Source: Burkholderiales bacterium (GTDB lineage: Bacteria; Pseudomonadota; Gammaproteobacteria; Burkholderiales; Burkholderiaceae). Taken from it: a stretch of DNA of 10,358 bases. The notes under the pieces are model-generated. The model saw only the letters and a program-made list of their open reading frames with translations, did no database searches and was not told the origin of the DNA. The stretch spans positions 1 through 10,358 of the forward strand of contig CAHJWV010000221.1 in the NCBI GenBank assembly GCA_903643055.1, read 5' to 3'. The position numbers and the translations under genes are program-made. Of this stretch, positions 1-6,394 are shown piece by piece. How positions within the stretch are numbered: position 1 is the first letter of the stretch; every line of letters starts with the position of its first letter.

Positions 1-59
1 TCGCCCGTAACTTCCTTGGCATGCTCACTATCGTCTGCTTTTATATCGGCTTGGCTTAA
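1..59 (+). mobile_element. C-terminal end of a putative IS transposase (cut by window edge)
   Basis: Reading from base 3, the frame gives ARNFLGMLTIVCFYIGLA and then a TAA stop at 57-59. The pattern (A)RNFLxMLxxxC followed by a hydrophobic tail resembles the C-terminal helix of DDE transposases of the IS5/IS4 type, which often end in 'KxARNFLAMLxLAxxxIWL'. Codon choice here (ttt, tat, ctt, act, taa) is less GC-biased than in the neighbouring housekeeping genes, which fits imported DNA. Only 18 codons are visible, so the catalytic residues and the left end of the element lie outside the window. I cannot place the right terminal inverted repeat without its partner. The alternative is the end of some other small membrane protein. 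The family call is inferred from pattern memory, not from a search. Confidence 0.5.
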
Positions 60-236
60 TTGTTAACACGACCTAGCAACTTGCTCGTCTTCTTCTCACG
101 TCAGCGTCCGCCGCGCGAGAGCGACTGGCGCGTTGTCAAAGCTGGCATCCCTCACGACCGCGACCTTGTCTCAGACTTTAATGCGCTGTCTCAGACATTA
201 GTGGCAAAGAACAGCAAGCTCGACAAAGCCAGCCCC
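60..236. other. Non-coding gap between the transposase remnant and the glmS 3' end
   Basis: I find no credible gene here. The open frame from a TTG at 60 runs antisense into glmS and has no ribosome binding site or recognisable motif. The stretch begins with a palindrome (TGTTAACA, 61-68) and contains a 10-base direct repeat (separate entry). No GC-rich hairpin followed by a T-run is visible after the glmS stop on the minus strand. The usual glmS terminator may therefore have been displaced or be absent. Part of this stretch may be the non-coding right end of the insertion sequence, but the exact boundary cannot be set from one end. Confidence 0.5.
167..200. repeat. Two-copy direct repeat TGTCTCAGAC, 20-base period
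   Basis: TGTCTCAGAC occurs at 167-176 and again at 187-196. The copies are followed by TTTA and ATTA respectively. The second copy extended by one base (TGTCTCAGACA) is a perfect 11-base palindrome around a central C. Repeated subterminal motifs like this are sometimes transposase binding sites near the end of an element, which would suit the adjacent transposase remnant. That role is inference only. Confidence 0.5.
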
Positions 237-2111
237 TCACTCCACCGTCACGCTTTTCGCCAGGTTCCTTGGCTTGTCGACATCGGTGCCGCGCGCGCAA
301 GCGGTGTGATACGCGAGCAACTGCAGGGGCACGACATGGAGGATCGGTGACAGCGGGCCGTAGTGTTCGGGCATGCGGATCACTTGCAGGCCTTCGGCCG
401 ATTCGATGCGTGAGCCGGCGTCGGCAAAGACCAGCAGTTCGCCGCCTCGGGCACGCACTTCCTGCATGTTGCTCTTCAGCTTTTCCAGCAGCGCGTCATT
501 GGGCGCCACGGTGACCACCGGCATCTCGGCCGTCACCAAGGCCAGCGGGCCGTGCTTCAGCTCACCGGCGGGGTAAGCCTCAGCGTGGATGTAGCTGATT
601 TCCTTCAGCTTCAATGCGCCTTCCAGGGCAATCGGGTAGTGCAAGCCGCGGCCGAGGAACAAGGCGTTTTCCTTGCGGGCGAAGAGTTCGGACCATGCAA
701 TCACCTGAGGCTCGAGCGCGAGCACGGCTTGCACGGCCACCGGCAGGTGGCGCAGCGCTTTCAGATGTTCGGCTTCTTGTTCGTCGTTCAGGCGGCCGCG
801 CACTTGCGCCAGTGCCAGCGTCAGCAGGAACAGGCCGACCAGCTGCGTCGTGAAAGCTTTGGTCGAGGCCACGCCGATCTCGGCGCCGGCGCGAGTGATG
901 AAGGCCAGCCGGCACTCGCGCACCATCGCGCTGGTTGCGACGTTGCAGATCGTCAGCGTGTGCTTCATGCCCAGGTTGCGGGCATGCTTCAACGCGGCCA
1001 GCGTGTCAGCGGTCTCGCCGCTTTGGGTGATGGTGACGACCAGCGTACGCGGATTGGGCACGCTGTCGCGATAGCGGTATTCGCTCGCAATCTCGACGTT
1101 GACCGGAATCTTCGCGATGCTTTCCATCCAGTACTTCGCGGTCAGGCCGCTGTAGTAGCTGGTGCCGCAAGCGAGGATCAACACGGTGTCGATGTCTTTG
1201 AAGATGCTGTAGGCCCCGTCGCCAAACAGCTCGGGCGAGATGCCTTCCACGGCATCCAGCGTGTCGGCAATGGCGCGTGGCTGCTCGAAGATTTCCTTTT
1301 GCATGTAGTGCCGATAGGGCCCCAGCTCGGCTTCGCCGGTGTGAACGAGCACGGTGCGAACTTCACGTTGAACCGGCTGGTAGCGGCCTTCGGGCGTGCG
1401 CGCCGTGATCCACACCTTGCCGAGTTGCAGGTCGGCCACATCGCCTTCTTCGAGGTAAGTGATCTGGTCGGTCACGCCGGCCAGCGCCATCGCGTCAGAA
1501 GCCAGAAAGAACTCGCCCTGCCGATCATGGGCCCCCACCCCCAGCACCAGCGGCGAGCCTTCACGGGCGCCGATCACACGGTGCGGCTCGTCGCGGCAAA
1601 ACACGGCGATCGCATAAGCGCCCTTCAAGCGAAAGGTCGCGCGTTGCACGGCTTCGAGCAGGTCACCGTCGTAGAGGTGATCGACCAGGTGTGCGATGAC
1701 CTCGGTGTCGGTCTGGCTGTCGAAAACATAACCGTGCGCCTTCAGCTCGTCGCGCAGTTCATCGTGGTTCTCGATGATGCCGTTGTGCACCAGCGCCACG
1801 CGGCCTGAAGAGGCAGCCTGCGCCTCGCCCACACCCGGCCCTGCAGAGAAATGCGGATGGGCGTTGTGAACCACCGGGGCGCCGTGTGTGGCCCAACGCG
1901 TGTGGGCAATGCCGGTGCCGCCTTGAACTTCATCGGCCGCGATATGGGCTTCCAGCTCGGCCACCCGCGCGGTGCTGCGAGCGCGGCGCAGGCCGCCTTG
2001 ATACACCGCGACGCCGCAAGAGTCATAGCCGCGGTATTCCAGACGCTTCAGTCCTTCGATCAGCAAAGGAACGATGTTGCGCGTGCTGACGGCGCCGACG
2101 ATGCCACACAT
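237..2111 (-). CDS. glmS: Glutamine-fructose-6-phosphate aminotransferase (isomerizing)
   Basis: Makes glucosamine-6-phosphate from fructose-6-phosphate and glutamine in the cytoplasm, the first step towards UDP-GlcNAc for peptidoglycan and LPS. The protein is 624 residues (E. coli GlmS is 609). It starts MCGIVGAVS, where Cys2 becomes the N-terminal nucleophile of the glutaminase domain (about 2-240). Two SIS sugar-isomerase domains follow (about 300-440 and 475-615), with CGTSYY at 315-320, TQSGETADT at 362-370, and the C-terminal tail [15 protein letters not shown] that closes the active site. The start at 2111 is fixed by the required Met-Cys and by AGGGAG (2118-2123) six bases upstream. 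A longer in-frame reading from 2210 would bury the cysteine. Compared with E. coli, about 13 extra residues lie between HPH (85-87) and LVHNG (107-111). The gene is divergent from an Lrp-type regulator across an AT-rich gap. No glmS ribozyme is seen or expected in Proteobacteria. Confidence 0.98.
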   Translation of the reverse strand: MCGIVGAVSTRNIVPLLIEGLKRLEYRGYDSCGVAVYQGGLRRARSTARVAELEAHIAADEVQGGTGIAHTRWATHGAPVVHNAHPHFSAGPGVGEAQAASSGRVALVHNGIIENHDELRDELKAHGYVFDSQTDTEVIAHLVDHLYDGDLLEAVQRATFRLKGAYAIAVFCRDEPHRVIGAREGSPLVLGVGAHDRQGEFFLASDAMALAGVTDQITYLEEGDVADLQLGKVWITARTPEGRYQPVQREVRTVLVHTGEAELGPYRHYMQKEIFEQPRAIADTLDAVEGISPELFGDGAYSIFKDIDTVLILACGTSYYSGLTAKYWMESIAKIPVNVEIASEYRYRDSVPNPRTLVVTITQSGETADTLAALKHARNLGMKHTLTICNVATSAMVRECRLAFITRAGAEIGVASTKAFTTQLVGLFLLTLALAQVRGRLNDEQEAEHLKALRHLPVAVQAVLALEPQVIAWSELFARKENALFLGRGLHYPIALEGALKLKEISYIHAEAYPAGELKHGPLALVTAEMPVVTVAPNDALLEKLKSNMQEVRARGGELLVFADAGSRIESAEGLQVIRMPEHYGPLSPILHVVPLQLLAYHTACARGTDVDKPRNLAKSVTVE

Positions 2112-2164
2112 AGAAGACTCCCTGGAGGTTGGTGTGCACTGATCGTAGGCAAGCCGACGCGGTG

Positions 2165-2186
2165 AATGCTTTCGATTTGAAGCATT
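2165..2186. promoter_or_regulatory. Perfect 7-bp inverted repeat, candidate operator between glmS and the Lrp-type gene
   Basis: AATGCTT (2165-2171) and its exact reverse complement AAGCATT (2180-2186) are separated by 8 bases. The dyad lies in the AT-rich divergent region, 53 bases or more before the glmS start and 61 bases or more before the regulator start. Lrp/AsnC proteins often bind AT-rich dyads in their own promoter regions, so this is the natural candidate site. It overlaps the proposed glmS -10 box. The inverted repeat is seen directly; the operator role is inferred. Confidence 0.45.
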
Positions 2187-2210
2187 AAATGAAATATCCA
2201 ATCTAGCCAA
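2184..2210 (-). promoter_or_regulatory. Possible glmS promoter
   Basis: On the minus strand, TTGGCT (2205-2210; 4 of 6 to TTGACA) lies 15 bases before TTTAAT (2184-2189; 5 of 6 to TATAAT). The 15-base spacer is short, so this is a weak sigma-70 candidate. It predicts a leader of roughly 65-70 bases before the glmS start. The -10 box overlaps the right arm of the inverted repeat at 2165-2186, so a bound regulator could occlude it. Confidence 0.25.
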
Positions 2211-2247
2211 AGCCTATTTGATTGAAACTTCCATCATTGGAGGTTAT

Positions 2248-2733
2248 ATGGAACCAAAGATCACACCCTTCGACGCCACCGATCTGCGCCTGCTGGCCTT
2301 GCTGCAGGCCGATGCGTCGATGTCGAACCAGGATCTGGCCGCTGCCGCTCTCACCTCGCCGGCCACCTGCCTGCGCCGGGTCAAGCGGCTGACGGACACC
2401 GGCGTCATCGAGCGGCGCATCGCGGTGCTGTCCCCGCGGCATTTGGGCATGGGGCTAAGCGCCATCGCCGAAGTCACGCTCGACCGGCAAGGCGCCGAGC
2501 ATCAAGCCGCTTTCCAACAGCGCGCTGTGGCCGATGTCGCCGTGCAGCAGTGCTATCGCGTATCGCCGGGGCCTGACTTCGTACTCATCCTTCAGCTGGC
2601 TGACATGCCCGCCTATGACGCGCTGGTGCGGCGCCTCTTCACGCAAGACGCCAATGTGCGCAACGTGAAGGTTTTCTTCAGCGTGGAGCGCGCGAAGTTC
2701 GAACCTGCGGTGGTTTTGCCAATCCCGACCTGA
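2248..2733 (+). CDS. Lrp/AsnC family transcriptional regulator
   Basis: A 161-residue DNA-binding regulator; the family is typically 150-165 residues. Residues 8-60 form the winged helix-turn-helix (FDATDLRLLALLQADASMSN, then the recognition region SPATCLRRVKRL). Residues 70-148 form the RAM ligand-sensing domain, with the family signature VQQCYRVSPGPDFVLILQ at about 99-116. Family members form dimers to octamers and usually respond to amino acids; nothing in the sequence shows which ligand. The start at 2248 has a strong GGAGG (2239-2243) four bases upstream, so it is preferred over the in-frame TTG at 2218. The gene is divergent from glmS, suggesting autoregulation and possibly control of glmS; this is inference. 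The downstream cyclase gene is 93 bases away on the same strand. Confidence 0.93.
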   Translation: MEPKITPFDATDLRLLALLQADASMSNQDLAAAALTSPATCLRRVKRLTDTGVIERRIAVLSPRHLGMGLSAIAEVTLDRQGAEHQAAFQQRAVADVAVQQCYRVSPGPDFVLILQLADMPAYDALVRRLFTQDANVRNVKVFFSVERAKFEPAVVLPIPT

Positions 2734-2826
2734 TCGCATTCAAGCTAAGCCAAGGGGGGCCGATAACTGGGCGACCACCCCTGATGCTGACTGCCCGCCC
2801 GTTGCCCGTGCGGGCCAATCGATCCC

Positions 2827-3975
2827 ATGTCGCTCACCGCCCTTCCCACCCGCGAAAGTGCTCCGGCCCATGACGCGCTGAATGAGCGGCGTCGCCAGTG
2901 CCAGCAAATGCTGTTCGTCGTGATGGTGAGCTATCTGATCGACGGCACCTTGCTGCTGGCCTTCTATGCGCAAGACGTGGTGGAGTGGGCCGTGCCCGGC
3001 GCCTATCTGGCGGCCGGCCTGGCGGTCTGCGGCATTTTTTCGCTGCTGCTGCGCCAGCCCCACAGCGAGCGGCTGAACGATCCTTATCTGCTGGTACCGC
3101 AGATGATGGCGCACTCGGCCATCAACCTCGGCTTCATGCTGTGGGTGCCGCAGATCGGTGCCTTGCTGCTGATGATGCTGCTGCTCATCCACGCCTTCGG
3201 CTCCTTGCGAGTGGCGCGCCTGCACATGGTGATCAGCTCGCTGTTGATCGCGGCAGGCGTGGGCATGGTGATGGCCTGGGCAGACGATCACCTCGCGCTG
3301 CCGATGGGCACCTGGCAGCAGCGCGCGCTCAGCGGTGTTTGGTTCACGGTCATCCTGGCCCGCAGCACCATCCTCGATCTGTACGGCACGCAGCTGCGTG
3401 ACCTGCTGGTCCAGCGCAATGCGAAGCTCGCCGCCACCTTCAGGAAACTGAACCGGCGAGCCAACCGCGACGGCCTGACCGGCACGCTGAACCGGCGCAG
3501 CGTGATGAAGCTGCTGGAGAACCAGCACAAGCGCGTCGAGCTGACCGGCCAGACCTTTGGCATCGTGCTGCTTGACATCGATCACTTCAAGCAGGTCAAT
3601 GACCGCTTCGGCCATCAGGTCGGCGATGAGGTGCTGCGCTACTTCTCGCGACGCGCCGCGGCCGAGATGCGCACCACCGACAAGCTCGGCCGCTACGGCG
3701 GTGAAGAATTTCTGGCCGTGCTGACCGCGACCGAAGACGAATCAGCGGCCCACCTGGCCGCCGAGCGCATCCGCGACGGCGTGGCCCGCCATGCATGGCA
3801 CCGGCTCGCGCCGGACCTGCGCGTGACGGTCTCGCTCGGCGTCGCGGTGTGCCAGGCCGAGGAGACGATCGAAGACCTGTTGCGCCGCGCCGATGCGGCG
3901 CTGTATCGCGCCAAGCGCGACGGCCGCAACTGCGTGCGCATGGCCGAGCGGCCCCGGCCCGCCCTGGTCGCATGA
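2827..3975 (+). CDS. Membrane-anchored GGDEF diguanylate cyclase
   Basis: Expected to make cyclic di-GMP from two GTP at the inner membrane, favouring sessile, biofilm-type behaviour. The protein is 382 residues. The N-terminal half has about six hydrophobic segments (roughly 28-48, 55-75, 87-106, 109-125, 131-151, 168-184) and only short loops. A charged linker (about 186-212) follows, then the GGDEF domain from about 213 (DGLTGTLNRR). The catalytic loop is GGEEF (291-295). Metal and substrate residues D250, N258 and D267 match PleD D327, N335 and D344. The inhibitory site RxxD is intact (RTTD, 282-285), five residues before GGEEF. The enzyme therefore looks active and product-inhibited. No EAL domain is present. 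The sensor half resembles a MASE-like integral membrane domain, but I cannot assign its family. ATG 2827 is the only ATG, GTG or TTG start after the upstream in-frame stop at 2788. Its Shine-Dalgarno is poor, which suggests low expression. Confidence 0.93.
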   Translation: MSLTALPTRESAPAHDALNERRRQCQQMLFVVMVSYLIDGTLLLAFYAQDVVEWAVPGAYLAAGLAVCGIFSLLLRQPHSERLNDPYLLVPQMMAHSAINLGFMLWVPQIGALLLMMLLLIHAFGSLRVARLHMVISSLLIAAGVGMVMAWADDHLALPMGTWQQRALSGVWFTVILARSTILDLYGTQLRDLLVQRNAKLAATFRKLNRRANRDGLTGTLNRRSVMKLLENQHKRVELTGQTFGIVLLDIDHFKQVNDRFGHQVGDEVLRYFSRRAAAEMRTTDKLGRYGGEEFLAVLTATEDESAAHLAAERIRDGVARHAWHRLAPDLRVTVSLGVAVCQAEETIEDLLRRADAALYRAKRDGRNCVRMAERPRPALVA

Positions 3976-4019
3976 CGCTCCCGTCGCGCTAACTTCTCTC
4001 TGCCGCAACGCTGACCACC

Positions 4020-4048
4020 AAAAGCGTATGAGCCCAGGGCTCAGCGCT
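4020..4048 (-). terminator. Terminator-like hairpin at the end of the rRNA methyltransferase gene
   Basis: GAGCCC-A-GGGCTC (4030-4042) is a perfect inverted repeat. It is flanked by an outer pair AGCG (4023-4026) / CGCT (4045-4048). On the minus strand a short run of T (4020-4023) overlaps and follows the stem, as in a weak Rho-independent terminator. The stem contains the stop codon of the methyltransferase (4041-4043). No T-run follows on the plus strand, so it would act mainly on minus-strand transcription. The T-run is short, so efficiency is uncertain. Confidence 0.4.
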
Positions 4049-5222
4049 TGATGACGACCAAACCTTTCAGGTACTCACCTTCAGGGAAGGTGACGGTCAT
4101 CGGGTGATCCGGCGCGGCGCCGGTGCGCGCGTAGATCAGGCCATCGGCCGGCGCATCGAGCCCGGCACCGGCCACGATCTTGTGGAACAGATCGGCGCTC
4201 ACGCCACCGGAGCACGAATAGGTGAACAGCGCGCCGCCCGGCTCCAGCACCATGAAGGCGAGCCGGTTGATGTCTTTATAGGCTCGCGCGGCGCGTTCGG
4301 CATGGGCGGCGGTCGGTGCGAACTTGGGTGGGTCCAGAACGATCGCATCGAAGCGCCGGCCTTGCTTGACGGCATCGCGAAGGGTCTGATTCACATCGGC
4401 ATCGAGCGAGGTATGGCGCGCGGCGTCGAAGCCATTGAGCAGCACATGGGCATCGGCACGTGCCAGTGCCGGCGCAGACGAGTCGACGCTGGTCACCTGC
4501 TCGGCGCCACCGGCCAGCGCTGCGATGCTGAAGCCGCCGGTGTAGCAATAGCAGTTCAGCACGCGCTTGAAGCCGAAGTGCCGCACGGTGTCGGCGAAGA
4601 GCTTGCGGCTGTCGCGTTGATCGAGATAGAAGCCGGTCTTGTGCCCTTCGGCCACATCGAGCGTCAGCCGCCAATCGTGCTCGCGGATCGTCAACTCGGT
4701 AGCGCCTTCGCCACGCAGCCAGCCGGTGACCGAAGGCAGCCCTTCGAGGGCCCGTGAGCTGGCATCGCTGCGCTCATACAGCCGCGCCAGGCCGGTGTGC
4801 TTGATCAGCAGATCGGCGATCGTCGACTTCCAGCGCTCGGCACCGGCGGCCAGGAACTGCGCACTCAGCGTGTCGGCATAGCGATCAACGATCAGCCCCG
4901 GCAGGCCATCGGCCTCGCCATGAATGAGCCGCAGGCCATCGCTTTCGATCGGCAAGCGCGCCCGGATCGCCAAAGCCTGCACGATGCGCCGCTCGAAGAA
5001 CGCCGCGTCGATGCGCTCCGCCTCGTCAAAGCTCCAGGCCCGCACGCGGATCTGCGATTGCGGGCTGTAAGCCGCCCAAGCCAGAAAGCGCCCGTCGAAA
5101 GCCTGAACCCGCACCGTCTCGCCCGCATCGGCCTTCCCGCCCGCGATGCTGCTCTCAAAAACCCAAGGATGCCGTTTCAGCAGCGAGCGCTCTTTGCCCT
5201 CGCGCAAGGTGATTGTTTTCAT
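4041..5222 (-). CDS. rlmI: Class I rRNA (cytosine-C5-)methyltransferase, RlmI-like
   Basis: Likely adds a methyl group from S-adenosylmethionine to C5 of a cytosine in 23S rRNA (C1962 in E. coli for RlmI). The length, 393 residues, is close to E. coli RlmI (396). The N-terminal PUA RNA-binding domain covers about 1-75, with KRHPWVFESSIAGG at 16-29. A connecting domain follows (about 80-185, containing GEADGLPGLIVDRY at 102-115). The Rossmann methyltransferase domain runs from about 190, with GFYLDQRDSR at 197-206 and the SAM-binding region NCYCYTGGFSIAA at 223-235. DPPKF is at 297-301, and SCSGG at 336-340 carries Cys337, the probable catalytic cysteine. The start at 5222 gives the expected family N-terminus, although no strong Shine-Dalgarno is visible. 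The gene is 150 bases from xerC with a REP-like element between, so it may have its own promoter. It converges on the cyclase gene. Confidence 0.9.
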   Translation of the reverse strand: MKTITLREGKERSLLKRHPWVFESSIAGGKADAGETVRVQAFDGRFLAWAAYSPQSQIRVRAWSFDEAERIDAAFFERRIVQALAIRARLPIESDGLRLIHGEADGLPGLIVDRYADTLSAQFLAAGAERWKSTIADLLIKHTGLARLYERSDASSRALEGLPSVTGWLRGEGATELTIREHDWRLTLDVAEGHKTGFYLDQRDSRKLFADTVRHFGFKRVLNCYCYTGGFSIAALAGGAEQVTSVDSSAPALARADAHVLLNGFDAARHTSLDADVNQTLRDAVKQGRRFDAIVLDPPKFAPTAAHAERAARAYKDINRLAFMVLEPGGALFTYSCSGGVSADLFHKIVAGAGLDAPADGLIYARTGAAPDHPMTVTFPEGEYLKGLVVIKR

Positions 5223-5309
5223 CGCGCAATTGTCGGCGACAGCGCTACGCCCTGGTCAAAGCATCAATAGCTCCACCGGAGAAGCAATCGGTCCATCAAG
5301 CAACGGCCG

Positions 5310-5372
5310 TGGACGGGTTCCCCGGCCACTTGGCCGGCGCCCCTCGGGGGCAGGAGCGCAGCGACTGGGGGG
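5310..5372. repeat. REP-like GC-rich palindromic intergenic element
   Basis: Immediately after the xerC stop lie two adjacent hairpins. One is CCGGCC-ACTT-GGCCGG (5322-5327 / 5332-5337). The other is GCCCC-TCG-GGGGC (5339-5343 / 5347-5351). They are bracketed by an outer C-run (CCCC, 5320-5323) and a G-run (5366-5372). I associate this arrangement (TTCCCCGGCCA... with CGCAGCGACTGGGG) with a repeat scattered through Burkholderiales genomes, but that is memory and not a search. There is no T-run on either side, so it is not a typical Rho-independent terminator. It may stabilise the 3' end of the xerC message or insulate the methyltransferase gene. The rest of the gap, 5223-5309, shows only a minor CTCC-ACC-GGAG hairpin (5271-5281). 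Confidence 0.65.
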
Positions 5373-6353
5373 CTAACGCTTCTTTGCCCGCGGATGCGCC
5401 GCGTCATAAACCTTCGCCAGATGCTGAAAATCCAGCTGCGTATAGACCTGCGTCGTCGTGATGTTGGCGTGGCCCAGCAACTCTTGCACGGCCCGCAAAT
5501 CGCCGCTCGATTGCAATAGGTGGGTCGCGAACGAATGGCGCAGCATGTGCGGATGAACATGCGTCGGCAGGCCAGCCTGCAGCGCCTGCTGCTTGAGCCG
5601 GCTGCGCACCTGGCTGGCCGAGATGCGGCCACCGCGCGGGCCGACGAGCAAGGCCGGCTCGTCGTGATCGGCCAGGCCGACGCGGCAGACGAGCCACGCC
5701 TTCAAGGCGGCCAGCGCCGGCCCGCCGACCGGCACGCTGCGCCGCTTGTGGCCTTTGCCGAGCACATGGGCCGTGGCATCGGCCGCGTCGATCCAGCCAG
5801 CGGCCTCCGTGCTCGGCCGCACATCGAGGCCGATCAGCTCACCGACACGCAGGCCGCAGCCGTACAGCAGTTCGACGATGCAATGGTCGCGCGCCGCCAG
5901 CGCGGCATCGAGCGGCCCGCCAGCAGCGGCCGGTTCATGCTGCGCCAGCGCCACCGCGTAATCGACCGACAAGGCCTTGGGCAGCGGCTTCGCGCTCTTC
6001 GGCGCCCGCACGCCCTCGACCGGGTTCAGCACGATCAGGCCCTCGCGGCCCAGCCAGCGATACAAGCCACGCCAGGCCGAGAGCGCCAGCGCAATGCTGC
6101 GCGGCGACAAGCCTTGGCCATGCAGTTGGGCAGCCCAGCGGCGCACGTGATGCGGCTGCACGGCACGCAAGCCGACGTGCGCATCACCGGCGAACTTCTG
6201 CAGCCGCGCAAAGGCCTCGCGATAGATCTCCAAGGTGCGCGAGGCCAGGCGCCGCTCGACCTGCAAGTGCACCAGATGACCTTGCACATCGAGATCGACC
6301 GGCGGCGCGCGCACTGCCGCAGCCAGGCTGTCGGCGGCCATCGGTGGGGCCAT
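5373..6353 (-). CDS. xerC: Site-specific tyrosine recombinase XerC
   Basis: With XerD, acts at the dif site to resolve chromosome dimers before division. The protein is 326 residues (E. coli XerC is 298; the extra is mostly at the N-terminus). The SAM-like core-binding domain spans about 20-118 and the catalytic domain about 128-326. Catalytic residues are complete: R169 (GCGLRVGE), K200 (LGKGHKRR), H269 and R272 (HPHMLRHSFATHLL), H295 (LLGHAN) and nucleophile Y304 (TTTQVYTQLD). The tail LDFQHLAKVYDAAHPRAKKR is characteristic of XerC rather than XerD or phage integrases. The start at 6353 places the gene 37 bases after the DUF484 stop. An in-frame reading upstream to 6659 would overlap the DUF484 gene and looks like shadow sequence; ATG 6341 is a possible alternative start. 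The order dapF, DUF484, xerC matches E. coli dapF-yigA-xerC, supporting a chromosomal housekeeping role. Confidence 0.96.
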   Translation of the reverse strand: MAPPMAADSLAAAVRAPPVDLDVQGHLVHLQVERRLASRTLEIYREAFARLQKFAGDAHVGLRAVQPHHVRRWAAQLHGQGLSPRSIALALSAWRGLYRWLGREGLIVLNPVEGVRAPKSAKPLPKALSVDYAVALAQHEPAAAGGPLDAALAARDHCIVELLYGCGLRVGELIGLDVRPSTEAAGWIDAADATAHVLGKGHKRRSVPVGGPALAALKAWLVCRVGLADHDEPALLVGPRGGRISASQVRSRLKQQALQAGLPTHVHPHMLRHSFATHLLQSSGDLRAVQELLGHANITTTQVYTQLDFQHLAKVYDAAHPRAKKR

Positions 6354-6366
6354 GCCAGCAGGCTTC

Positions 6367-6394
6367 GATCGAACGCTCAAGATCGAACGCTCAA
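6367..6394. repeat. Perfect 14-bp tandem duplication at the DUF484 stop codon
   Basis: GATCGAACGCTCAA is present twice in a row (6367-6380 and 6381-6394). The second copy contains the stop codon of the DUF484 gene (6391-6393), and both copies occupy most of the short gap before xerC. It looks like a recent slippage duplication. It lengthens the DUF484-xerC spacing by 14 bases relative to a single-copy version. Confidence 0.85.

Noticed and set aside
552..1808. 418-codon open frame on the plus strand opposite glmS
   Set aside because: It lies wholly antisense to a certain gene. Its composition is typical of the mirror frame of GC-rich coding DNA, and it has no recognisable domain.
2112..2210. 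Longer N-terminus for GlmS
   Set aside because: GlmS needs its catalytic cysteine at the mature N-terminus, and a good ribosome binding site lies just before the ATG at 2111.
2791..2816. GCCCGC...GCGGGC hairpin before the cyclase gene as a terminator
   Set aside because: The possible pairings are ambiguous, no T-run follows, and the sequence is simple GC-rich repetition.
2740..3615. 291-codon minus-strand frame opposite the cyclase gene
   Set aside because: It is antisense to a GGDEF gene with intact motifs. Its Gln/His-rich low-complexity composition indicates a shadow frame.
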